Assembly (NCBI GenBank): GCA_902801755.1
Contig: CADCJM010000033.1
Coordinates: 1-44,170 of the forward strand
DNA length: 44,170 nucleotides
Direction: 5' to 3'
Source of the DNA: Oscillospiraceae bacterium
GTDB lineage: Bacteria > Bacillota > Clostridia > Saccharofermentanales > Saccharofermentanaceae
The notes under the pieces are model-generated. The model did no database searches and was not told the origin of the DNA. It saw nothing but the letters and a program-made list of their open reading frames with translations. Shown piece by piece: positions 9,138-16,770 of this stretch. Position numbers and translations under genes: made by a program. Position 1 is the first letter of the stretch; the number at the start of each line of letters is the position of its first letter.

Positions 9138-10808
9138 ATGGATTACAAAGCAGAATATGAACGCTGGTTAAAGCTTGCTTCTGACAGCGAGATCAATAAA
9201 GAGCTTCAGGGCATGGATGACGTTGCTATAGAGGACGCATTCTACAGGAATCTCGCATTTGGTACAGGCGGTCTCAGAGGCACGATCGGCGCAGGTACCA
9301 ACCGCATGAATATCTATGTCGTCGCTAAAGCGAGCCAGGGACTTTCCGATTATCTGCTTAAGACTGTTGACGGTCAGCCTTCAGTAGTAGTCGGATATGA
9401 CAGCCGTATCAAGTCCGACCTCTTTGCAAAGGTTGCAGCATCAGTGTTTGCTGCAAATGGCCTTAAGGTATGGATCTGGCCTACATTAAATCCAGTTCCT
9501 ACAGTAAGCTTTGCGATTAGAGACCTCAAGGCTTCACAGGGCATCATGATAACGGCATCCCATAACCCTGCCAAGTATAACGGTTATAAGGTTTATGGCG
9601 CTGACGGCTGCCAGATCACTACCGAAGCAGCTGCTGCTATCTTAGCTGAGATCGAAAAACTCGATATTTTTAAAGACGTTAAGTCGATGGATTTTGATAA
9701 GGCAGTAGAAGAAGGCAAGATCGAATATATTCCTGATTCTGTAATGGATGGCTTCATTGAAGCGGTTAAGAGCCAGTCAGTCCTTTTTGGGGATGAGATA
9801 GATAAGAACGTAACTATCGTATACTCTCCTTTGAACGGTACCGGATTAAAGCCTGTTACAAGAGCTTTGGAAGAGTCCGGATTTACTAACATCATCGTGG
9901 TTGAAGAGCAAAGGAATCCTGACGGGAACTTCCCGACATGTCCTTATCCGAATCCTGAGATAAGGGAAGCTATGGAACTAGGCTTAAAGTATTGCGAGAA
10001 GACAGGTGCGGATCTTCTTTTCGCAACCGATCCTGATGCAGACAGATGCGGAATCGCAGTAAAGACTGAGAGCGGCGAGTATCAGCTGCTGTCTGGCAAC
10101 GAAGTAGGAATTCTGCTTCTTGATTATATCTGCAGCCAGAGAGTAAAGCATAACAGGATGCCTGAGCACCCGGTATTTATAAAGACGATCGTTACAATGG
10201 ACCTTGCAGAGAAGATCGCAAGCCACTATGGGGTTGAGACTGTAAATGTACTTACTGGCTTTAAGTTCATCGGCGAAGTTATAGGCAGGATGGAAGCCAA
10301 GGGCAGGGAAGCTGATTATATCTGCGGCTTTGAAGAGTCTTACGGATATCTCACCGGCTCTTATGTCAGAGATAAGGATGCCGTAAATGCCGCATTCATC
10401 ATCGCTGAGATGTTCGCTTTCTATAAGACAAGGGGCATCAGCCTTATCGATAAGCTTAATGAGCTCTATAACGAATATGGCTATTGCTTAAATACCCTTC
10501 ATTCATTTGAATTCCCCGGATCAGCCGGAATGGAGAAGATGGGGGAGATCATGAGTGCGTTCCATAAGGGTCTTGAGACGATCGCAGGCCAGGAAGTTAT
10601 AAAGACAGAAGATTACAGCAAGGGATTAAACGGGCTGCCGAAGTCTGATGTGCTGAAGTTCTACACTAAGGATATCTCAGTTGTCGTAAGGCCTTCAGGT
10701 ACTGAGCCAAAGCTCAAGACTTATGTAAGCGTTGTTGCTGAGAACCGCGAAAAGGCTATGGCTGTTGAATCTGAGATCATGGCTGAACTGGAAGGCTTAA
10801 TTGTATAA
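9138..10808 (+). CDS. Phosphoglucomutase/phosphomannomutase (alpha-D-phosphohexomutase)
   Basis: Interconverts hexose-6-phosphate and hexose-1-phosphate. In this operon it would supply mannose-1-phosphate to ManC, and possibly glucose-1-phosphate. All four signature loops are present: the phosphoserine loop TASHNPAKYNGYKV, the metal loop DPDADRCGIAV, the sugar-binding loop GFEESYGYL and the phosphate-binding loop VRPSGTEPKLKTYV. At 556 residues it belongs to the PGM2/PgcA-like long subgroup. An AGGAGA site precedes the ATG, two bases after the glycosyltransferase stop. Mannose versus glucose preference cannot be assigned from sequence alone. Confidence 0.93.
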   Translation: MDYKAEYERWLKLASDSEINKELQGMDDVAIEDAFYRNLAFGTGGLRGTIGAGTNRMNIYVVAKASQGLSDYLLKTVDGQPSVVVGYDSRIKSDLFAKVAASVFAANGLKVWIWPTLNPVPTVSFAIRDLKASQGIMITASHNPAKYNGYKVYGADGCQITTEAAAAILAEIEKLDIFKDVKSMDFDKAVEEGKIEYIPDSVMDGFIEAVKSQSVLFGDEIDKNVTIVYSPLNGTGLKPVTRALEESGFTNIIVVEEQRNPDGNFPTCPYPNPEIREAMELGLKYCEKTGADLLFATDPDADRCGIAVKTESGEYQLLSGNEVGILLLDYICSQRVKHNRMPEHPVFIKTIVTMDLAEKIASHYGVETVNVLTGFKFIGEVIGRMEAKGREADYICGFEESYGYLTGSYVRDKDAVNAAFIIAEMFAFYKTRGISLIDKLNELYNEYGYCLNTLHSFEFPGSAGMEKMGEIMSAFHKGLETIAGQEVIKTEDYSKGLNGLPKSDVLKFYTKDISVVVRPSGTEPKLKTYVSVVAENREKAMAVESEIMAELEGLIV

Positions 10809-10832
10809 TCCGTGCGGTTAAATGAAGTTTTT

Positions 10833-10861
10833 TTAAGATTTTCCCTTTCTAAGTGTATAAT
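10833..10861 (+). promoter_or_regulatory. Candidate sigma-A promoter before the phosphonate fusion gene
   Basis: A perfect TATAAT (10856-10861) lies 17 bases downstream of a weak TTAAGA (10833-10838). The gap (10809-10900) after the phosphohexomutase gene suggests that a new transcription unit starts here. The -35 match is poor. Confidence 0.45.
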
Positions 10862-10900
10862 GTATTCACTTTTTGTTGATAGATTTTGGAGGGAAATAGT

Positions 10901-13198
10901 GTGAAAGCTTTGATCTTGAATTCCGGACTGGGACACAGGATGGGAGTTCTTACATCCGAGCATCCCAAGTGCATGACTGAAGTATCTGCGACAGATACTA
11001 TCCTTTCAAGACAATTAAAGCTCCTTGAAAGCAACGGAGTTACCGAAGTCGTAATGACAACGGGCTATTTCGATACGATCCTGGTGGATTACTGCCATTC
11101 ATTAGGGCTTCCTATGAATTTCACCTTTGTAAATAACCCGCTTTATGCTGAAACTAATTATATTTACAGCATTTATTGTGCGAGAGAATACCTGGATGAC
11201 GATATCGTGCTGATGCATGGAGACCTTGTTTTCGAATCTTCCGTGCTTGAAGACATACTTAATTGTCCGACAAGCTGTATGAAGGTATCTTCCACGATCC
11301 CGCTTCCTGAGAAGGACTTCAAGGCTGTTGTTAAGAACGGATTCGTTCAGAAGGTTGGCATTAACTTTTTTGACGATGCTATGGAAGCTCAGGCCCTTTA
11401 TAAGCTTAAGCGCGAAGACTGGAAGCTCTGGCTCGATAAGATCATTGAGTTCTGTGAGAACGATAACCGCAAGTGCTATGCCGAGAATGCTCTTAATGAA
11501 CTGAACGGCGCATGCAATATTGCTGCTTTTGATGTTCAGGACAGGCTCTGCTCAGAAATCGATAATCCGGAAGACCTCGCAGCCGTATCTGCAAGGCTTA
11601 AGGAAGTAGAGAACAGATCGGTCTATATGTCTTTTTCCACAAACGTTATCCACGGCGGACATATAGCGATCATCAAGAAAGCGGCCAGACTTGGAAAACT
11701 TACAGTAGGTGTTCTTTCAGATGAGGTAGTCGCAAGCTACAAGCGTGCACCGATCGTTCCCAGATCTGAGCGTAAAGCCCTCGTGGCAAGCATCGCAGGC
11801 GTTTACAGGGTAGTGGACCAGGACACATTGTCTTATGCGGACAACATAAGGAAATATAAGCCGGATATCGTTGTCCACGGTGATAACTGGAAGACAGGTT
11901 ACCAGAAGCCAATAAGGGAAGAGGTAATAAGCCTTCTTTCCGAATACGGCGGCAAACTTGTTGAATTCCCTTATGCGGCCGATGCGAAATATGCCTCAAT
12001 TGAGAATACTTTCAGCGGTGAGATCACAGATCCTGATAACAGCGAGATAGAACTGAATGTCTGGAAATCCGTTGAGGGAATAATCACTGCTGAGAATAAC
12101 TACGCTAAGGTCGATGACTGGATCAGATCTTCAGGCGCAAAAGCTATCCTTCTCGTCTGCGGACCCTCAATAAATGTTATGCCCATCAAGAGATATCTCG
12201 ACAGTGTTGAGTCAAGACTGGGCGTTAAGATCGTTCCTTTCAGCGATTTCTCACCTAATCCTTTATATGAATCAGTGGTTGAAGGCGTTAACGTATTTAA
12301 GAAGGAGAACTGTCAGGCGATAATCGCGATCGGCGGCGGGTCGGCCATGGATGTGGCTAAGTGCATTAAGCTCTTCTCCAATATGGATCCTGATAAGAAT
12401 TTCCTTAAGCAGGAGATCGTTGCAAATGATATTCCGTTCCTTGCAGTTCCGACTACAGCAGGAACAGGTTCTGAAGCTACCAGATTTGCGGTTATCTACT
12501 ATAACGGTGCAAAGCAGTCGGTAAACCACGAGAGCATAATCCCGAAGACAGTTCTTATGGACAGCAGCCTTCTTAAGACGCTGCCTCTTTATCAGAGAAA
12601 ATGCACGATGTACGATGCGCTCTGCCATTCGATTGAATCCATCTGGTCAGTAAACAGCACCGATGAGAGCAAGGCTTATGCGAGCGAGGCTATCCACCTC
12701 ATTTTGGACAATCTCGACGGTTATCTTGCTAATGACAAGGTCTCTAACCTTGAGATGCTCAATGCCGCTTATAAGGCCGGAAAGGCTATTAATATCACAC
12801 AGACAACTGCAGGACATGCTATGTGCTATAAGATCACATCACTCTATGGTCTTGCACACGGCCATGCCGCAATGCTCTGCGTTAAGTCTTTGTTCCCGTG
12901 GATGCTTGATAACATGGATAAATGCATTGATCCGAGAGGAAAGGAATATCTTGCCTCTGTAATGGATTATATTGCTGAGACATTCGGATTTAATGATCCG
13001 AAGCTTGTCTGCGCTTATCTCGATGAGTTATATAAGAGACTCAATATGTCCACACCTTCCGCAAACGAAGCAGAGCTGATGCTTTTAGCATCCTCAGTAA
13101 ATGTGGACAGGCTTAAGAACCATCCGATAGCACTTGATAAGGAATCTATCGAATATTTGTACCATAAGATCTTGGGCAATTCAGAATTGGAGGCATAA
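10901..13198 (+). CDS. Three-domain fusion: nucleotidyltransferase, HxGH cytidylyltransferase, phosphonoacetaldehyde-reductase-like Fe-ADH
   Basis: The start is GTG 10901 with GGAGGG just upstream; an in-frame TTG at 10886 overlaps that site. The 765-residue product has three parts. Residues 1 to about 235 are a LicC-like nucleotidyltransferase (LILNSGLGHRMG, SEHPKCM). Residues about 240-380 are a cytidylyltransferase-like Rossmann domain with HGGH at 251-254 and VVHGDNWK. Residues about 385-765 are an iron-dependent alcohol dehydrogenase (AIGGGSAMDVAK near 478, PTTAGTGSEATRF, metal ligands in DALCH, AGHAM and AHGHA). The ADH part most resembles reductases that turn phosphonoacetaldehyde into 2-hydroxyethylphosphonate. 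Together with PEP mutase downstream, this suggests one chain that makes a phosphonate alcohol and activates it with CTP. The exact substrates of the two transferase domains are inferred. Confidence 0.8.
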   Translation: MKALILNSGLGHRMGVLTSEHPKCMTEVSATDTILSRQLKLLESNGVTEVVMTTGYFDTILVDYCHSLGLPMNFTFVNNPLYAETNYIYSIYCAREYLDDDIVLMHGDLVFESSVLEDILNCPTSCMKVSSTIPLPEKDFKAVVKNGFVQKVGINFFDDAMEAQALYKLKREDWKLWLDKIIEFCENDNRKCYAENALNELNGACNIAAFDVQDRLCSEIDNPEDLAAVSARLKEVENRSVYMSFSTNVIHGGHIAIIKKAARLGKLTVGVLSDEVVASYKRAPIVPRSERKALVASIAGVYRVVDQDTLSYADNIRKYKPDIVVHGDNWKTGYQKPIREEVISLLSEYGGKLVEFPYAADAKYASIENTFSGEITDPDNSEIELNVWKSVEGIITAENNYAKVDDWIRSSGAKAILLVCGPSINVMPIKRYLDSVESRLGVKIVPFSDFSPNPLYESVVEGVNVFKKENCQAIIAIGGGSAMDVAKCIKLFSNMDPDKNFLKQEIVANDIPFLAVPTTAGTGSEATRFAVIYYNGAKQSVNHESIIPKTVLMDSSLLKTLPLYQRKCTMYDALCHSIESIWSVNSTDESKAYASEAIHLILDNLDGYLANDKVSNLEMLNAAYKAGKAINITQTTAGHAMCYKITSLYGLAHGHAAMLCVKSLFPWMLDNMDKCIDPRGKEYLASVMDYIAETFGFNDPKLVCAYLDELYKRLNMSTPSANEAELMLLASSVNVDRLKNHPIALDKESIEYLYHKILGNSELEA

Positions 13199-14092
13199 AT
13201 GGCAGAACTTACCAGAAAGCAATTCGATATCCTGGAAGCATTGGCTACTGAGGATAAGTCTTTTTCGCAGCGTGATCTCGAAAAGCACACAGGCTATTCA
13301 CTCGGCACAGTTAATAAGGCCGTAAAGGAACTTACGGATCTTGGCTACATCGAGAAGTGCAAGATCACTAAAGAAGGCATTGAAGCTCTTGAGCCTTACA
13401 GGGCAAAGAGGGCAGTCTTCATCGCTGCAGGCTTTGGTTCAAGAATGGTTCCGATCACATTAAATACTCCTAAGCCTCTGGTCAGAGTTCACGGCAGGAG
13501 GATCATTGATTCTCTTATCGACGCGTGCCTTGCTGCAGGCATCGAAGAGATCTATATCGTAAGAGGTTATCTGTCTGAGCAGTTTGACCAGCTTCTTTAT
13601 AAATATCCGATGATCAAGTTCCTGGAGAACCCCGCTTATAACGATGCAAATAATATTTCGAGCGCTCTGGTCGCTAGATATCTGCTCTCGAATGCTTATG
13701 TTCTGGAAGCTGACCTTGTCTGCAGCAATCCGGCAATCATTAAGAAATATCACTATACTTCAGACTTCCTCGCTATCAAGACGGAGCGTACGGATGACTG
13801 GTGCTTTACAGTCAAGGACGGCGTCATAGTGGAAGAAAAGGTTGGAGGCCTTGACTGCTGGCAGATGGTGGGAATCTCATACTGGAACGAGGCCGACGGC
13901 CATAAGCTCTCCAGAGATATCGAAGATGTATTCCAGACACCCGGCGGACGCGAGAGATACTGGGAGCAGGTACCTCTTGTTTACCGTAAGGAAAACTACA
14001 AAGTAGCTGTAAAAGAGTGCTTTGCCGAAGACATCGTTGAGATCGATTCTTTCAACGAGCTTAAGGCTCTTGATAAGAGTTACGACGTCTAA
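13199..14092 (+). CDS. Winged-helix domain fused to LicC-like nucleotidyltransferase
   Basis: 297 residues. Positions 1 to about 68 form a MarR-like winged helix (LTRKQFDILEAL, FSQRDLEKHTGYSLGTVNKA, LGYIEKCKITKEG). From about 72 a sugar-phosphate-type nucleotidyltransferase begins, with FIAAGFGSRMVPIT, NTPKPLVRV and the acidic VLEADLVCS. LicC and PntC enzymes of this fold make CDP-choline or CMP-2-aminoethylphosphonate. With PEP mutase and a PhnW-like transaminase next door, CMP-aminoethylphosphonate synthesis is the best guess. The start ATG directly follows the stop of the fusion gene, with GGAGG before it. Choline or another CDP-linked headgroup remains an alternative. Confidence 0.8.
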   Translation: MAELTRKQFDILEALATEDKSFSQRDLEKHTGYSLGTVNKAVKELTDLGYIEKCKITKEGIEALEPYRAKRAVFIAAGFGSRMVPITLNTPKPLVRVHGRRIIDSLIDACLAAGIEEIYIVRGYLSEQFDQLLYKYPMIKFLENPAYNDANNISSALVARYLLSNAYVLEADLVCSNPAIIKKYHYTSDFLAIKTERTDDWCFTVKDGVIVEEKVGGLDCWQMVGISYWNEADGHKLSRDIEDVFQTPGGRERYWEQVPLVYRKENYKVAVKECFAEDIVEIDSFNELKALDKSYDV

Positions 14093-14104
14093 TCTGGCAC
14101 TTAA

Positions 14105-14140
14105 GTTCATTTTCTTGGGCAATATTGGTGAAAAATGAAC
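14105..14140. repeat. Inverted repeat before the transaminase gene
   Basis: GTTCATTTT (14105-14113) pairs with AAAATGAAC (14132-14140) across an 18-base loop, starting 13 bases after the preceding stop. No T run follows, so it is more likely an operator or mRNA hairpin than a terminator. Confidence 0.45.
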
Positions 14141-14215
14141 GCGAATTTATAAAATATATTGTTTTTGCCTTCTGTTGTGCTAATATTGAGTTCGTTATAC
14201 TTGAAAATTGAACGC
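14130..14215 (+). promoter_or_regulatory. Near-direct repeats GAAAAATGAACGC / GAAAATTGAACGC upstream of the transaminase
   Basis: Two 13-base near-identical copies lie at 14130-14142 and 14203-14215, differing at one base. The second abuts the ribosome site CAGGAGG. A TATACT (14196-14201) sits between them as a possible -10. The arrangement suggests a regulator-binding region for the transaminase/PEP mutase unit, but no regulator is identified. Confidence 0.3.
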
Positions 14216-14229
14216 AGGAGGCATTTTTA

Positions 14230-15369
14230 ATGGATCCGATTGTTAAACGGAATGTTCTCTTAAATCCCGGTCCGTCCACAACGACTGATACGGTAAAGAT
14301 GGCACAGGTCGTACCTGATATCTGCCCCAGAGAAAAAGAATTCGCTTCGCTTATGAAGGGACTTCGTGAAGATCTCGTAAAGATCGTTCACGGTGATCTT
14401 GAGAAGTATACATCAGTGCTCTTCTGCGGTTCCGGCACGATCAATATCGATGTCTGCATCAATTCCTTGCTTCCTGAAGGCGGCAAAGTCCTCGTTGTTA
14501 ATAACGGCGCTTACAGCACAAGAGCTGTAGAGATCTGTGAATATTACGGACTTCCGCATATCAATCTCAAGTTTCCTGTAGATCAGAGACCTGACCTTGC
14601 CGTTGTTGAAGAGACATTGAAGAACAATCCTGATATCAAGCTTGTTCACACGACTCACAATGAGACAGGTACAGGCATCTTAAATCCGATCAGGGAGATT
14701 GGCGCACTTGCTCACAAGTATGGAGCTATCTTCACTGTTGATACAACGAGTACTTATGCTATGCGTCCTATCAACATTGAAGAAGACAATATCGATTTCT
14801 GCATGGCATCTGCCCAGAAGGGCCTTATGGCCATGACAGGACTCTCATTTGTAGTAGGCAACAGAGCCATCATCGAGAAGTCAAAGGACTATCCCAAGAG
14901 AAGCTACTACTGCAATCTTTTCCTTCAGTATGACTGCTTTGAGAAGACCGGAGAGATGCACTTTACTCCTCCTGTTCAGACGATCTATGCAGCTCTCCAG
15001 GGCATTAAGGAATACTGGGCTGAAGGCGAAGATGGCAAGTGGGCAAGACATACCAGAGTCTTTAACGCAATCAATGAAGGTCTTGATAAGCTCGGCTTTA
15101 AGCAGGTTATAAAGCCCGAATGGCGCACAGGCCTTGTAAGCACAGCGATCTATCCTGATGATCCCAACTGGAGCTTTGAGAAGGTACATGATTATTGCTA
15201 CGAGAGAGGATTTACCATCTATCCCGGCAAGATCTCTTCCACAAACACATTCAGACTTTGTGCTCTTGGAGCAATTGACGTAAAGGATATTGAGGACTTT
15301 TTCGCAGTTTTCGAAGAAGCACTTAAAACATACAACATTCAGATACCCGTAATTTATAAGGAGAATTGA
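14230..15369 (+). CDS. Class V aminotransferase, 2-aminoethylphosphonate--pyruvate transaminase-like (PhnW-like)
   Basis: A 379-residue PLP enzyme. Its start, RNVLLNPGPSTTTDTVKMA, and the following CPREKEF are typical of PhnW and alanine-glyoxylate aminotransferases. The PLP-binding lysine is Lys197 in SAQKGLMAM, preceded by the PLP-ring aspartate in FTVDTTSTY. In a biosynthetic setting PhnW homologues run towards 2-aminoethylphosphonate, taking phosphonoacetaldehyde and an amino donor. It lies 3 bases before the PEP mutase gene, which fixes the phosphonate context. Because no phosphonopyruvate decarboxylase is present, transamination of phosphonopyruvate to phosphonoalanine is an untested alternative. 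A CAGGAGG site precedes the ATG. Confidence 0.85.
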   Translation: MDPIVKRNVLLNPGPSTTTDTVKMAQVVPDICPREKEFASLMKGLREDLVKIVHGDLEKYTSVLFCGSGTINIDVCINSLLPEGGKVLVVNNGAYSTRAVEICEYYGLPHINLKFPVDQRPDLAVVEETLKNNPDIKLVHTTHNETGTGILNPIREIGALAHKYGAIFTVDTTSTYAMRPINIEEDNIDFCMASAQKGLMAMTGLSFVVGNRAIIEKSKDYPKRSYYCNLFLQYDCFEKTGEMHFTPPVQTIYAALQGIKEYWAEGEDGKWARHTRVFNAINEGLDKLGFKQVIKPEWRTGLVSTAIYPDDPNWSFEKVHDYCYERGFTIYPGKISSTNTFRLCALGAIDVKDIEDFFAVFEEALKTYNIQIPVIYKEN

Positions 15370-15372
15370 ACC

Positions 15373-16668
15373 ATGAAGACTGTTTATACCTGTTTCTGTA
15401 CTGATGTTATCCATGACGGACATCTGAACATCATTGAGAAGGCAAAAGAACACGGACGCGTCGTAGTTGGCGCTCTTACTGATGAAGCGCTCATCAAATA
15501 CAACAGATTCCCGACGATCTCTCTCGAAGAGAGGATCAAGCTTTATAAAGAGCTTGACGGCGTTGATGAAGTAGTTGTACAGAAGGATTTCATGTATAAC
15601 GATGTGATTGCAGAGATCAAGCCTGACTATGTCATCCACGGTGATAACTGGAAGAACGGCCCTGAGAGTGCCATCCGTGAGCATGTTGAAGCACTCCTTA
15701 AGGAATACGGCGGAGAACTCATCGACGTTCCTTATACATATAACGAGAAGGTAAAGAAGATCGACATGCAGCTTAGAGAAAAGCTCGCTATGCCTGAATA
15801 CCGCCGTAAGCGTTTAAGACAGCTTATTAAAATGACACCTATCGTTAAGACGATGGAGGCTCACAGCGGTCTTACCGGTCTTATCGTTGAGAAGACCGTA
15901 GTTGAGCATGAAGGCAAGCTCGAGCAGTTCGACGCTATGTGGATCTCATCTCTTTGCGATTCGACAGCAAAGGGCAAGCCTGATATCGAGCTCGTTGATA
16001 TGACATCCAGATTCAGGACTATCGACGATATCATGGAAGTTACGACAAAGCCTATCATCTTCGACGGTGATACAGGCGGACTTACAGAGCACTTTGTTTA
16101 TACAGTACGTTCCCTTGAGAGAATGGGCGTTTCTGCCGTAATCATCGAAGATAAGAAGGGCTTAAAGAAGAACTCTCTGTTCGGTACTGAAGTCAAGCAG
16201 ACACAGGCAACTATCGAAGAGATGAGTGCCAAGATCGCTGCAGGCAAGAGAGCCCAGCTCACAGATGATTTCATGATCATCGCACGTATCGAGAGCCTTA
16301 TCCTTGAGCAGGGCATGGAAGATGCTCTTGCAAGAGCAAAGGCATTCGTTGAGGCTGGCGCTGACGGTATCATGATCCACAGCCGCAAGAAGGATCCTGC
16401 TGAGATCCTTGAGTTCTGCGATAAGTTCAGAGCTTTCGACAAGACAACACCTATCGTAGTTGTACCTTCTTCATTCAATACGATCACTGAAGAAGAGCTC
16501 GCAGCTCACGGCGTTAATATCGTAATCTATGCTAACCAGCTCACAAGATCTGCTTTCCCTGCAATGCAGAAGACCGCTGAGGATATCCTTAAGTATCACA
16601 GAGCAAAAGAAGTCGATGACAGACTTATGTCCATCAAGGAGATCATCACTCTTATTGACGAGATATAA
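15373..16668 (+). CDS. pepM: Phosphoenolpyruvate mutase with N-terminal cytidylyltransferase-like domain
   Basis: PEP mutase rearranges PEP to phosphonopyruvate, forming the C-P bond that starts nearly all phosphonate synthesis. The C-terminal domain (about residues 150-431) is an isocitrate-lyase-type barrel carrying the diagnostic EDKKGLKKNS (259-268), matching the EDKxxxKxNS mutase signature. Metal-binding FDGDTGG is also visible. Residues 1 to about 145 form an HxGH cytidylyltransferase-like domain (TCFCTDVIHDGHLNI, HDGH at 14-17). It closely resembles the middle domain of the upstream fusion: VIHGDNWK and a following KEYGGELIDVPY are shared in near-identical form. The fusion suggests that the final phosphonate is activated by CTP. 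An AGGAGA site precedes the ATG. Confidence 0.93.
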   Translation: MKTVYTCFCTDVIHDGHLNIIEKAKEHGRVVVGALTDEALIKYNRFPTISLEERIKLYKELDGVDEVVVQKDFMYNDVIAEIKPDYVIHGDNWKNGPESAIREHVEALLKEYGGELIDVPYTYNEKVKKIDMQLREKLAMPEYRRKRLRQLIKMTPIVKTMEAHSGLTGLIVEKTVVEHEGKLEQFDAMWISSLCDSTAKGKPDIELVDMTSRFRTIDDIMEVTTKPIIFDGDTGGLTEHFVYTVRSLERMGVSAVIIEDKKGLKKNSLFGTEVKQTQATIEEMSAKIAAGKRAQLTDDFMIIARIESLILEQGMEDALARAKAFVEAGADGIMIHSRKKDPAEILEFCDKFRAFDKTTPIVVVPSSFNTITEEELAAHGVNIVIYANQLTRSAFPAMQKTAEDILKYHRAKEVDDRLMSIKEIITLIDEI

Positions 16669-16676
16669 CGCTTTTT

Positions 16677-16695
16677 TGCCCCATTTATTGGGGCA
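16677..16695 (+). terminator. Short hairpin after pepM
   Basis: TGCCCC (16677-16682) and GGGGCA (16690-16695) form a six-base stem with a 7-base loop. The T run (16672-16677) lies before rather than after the hairpin, so it is at best a weak terminator. Confidence 0.3.
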
Positions 16696-16705
16696 TCTTG
16701 CGTGC

Positions 16706-16732
16706 TTGAGTTCTTGAGGTTTAGTGTATAAT
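16706..16732 (+). promoter_or_regulatory. Candidate promoter for the polyprenyl glycosylphosphotransferase gene
   Basis: A perfect TATAAT (16727-16732) is preceded by TTGAGT (16706-16711) with a 15-base spacer, shorter than ideal. It falls in the gap after the phosphonate unit. Confidence 0.45.
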
Positions 16733-16770
16733 AGCGTTGTTATTTGTGTTTATTGTTATATGGAGAACTG

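Noticed and set aside
10886..10900. TTG start of the phosphonate fusion gene
   Set aside because: This codon overlaps the GGAGGG ribosome site that serves the GTG at 10901.
14881..15684. 267-residue minus-strand reading frame
   Set aside because: It is antisense to the transaminase and pepM genes, which have clear motifs. No domain is recognisable.
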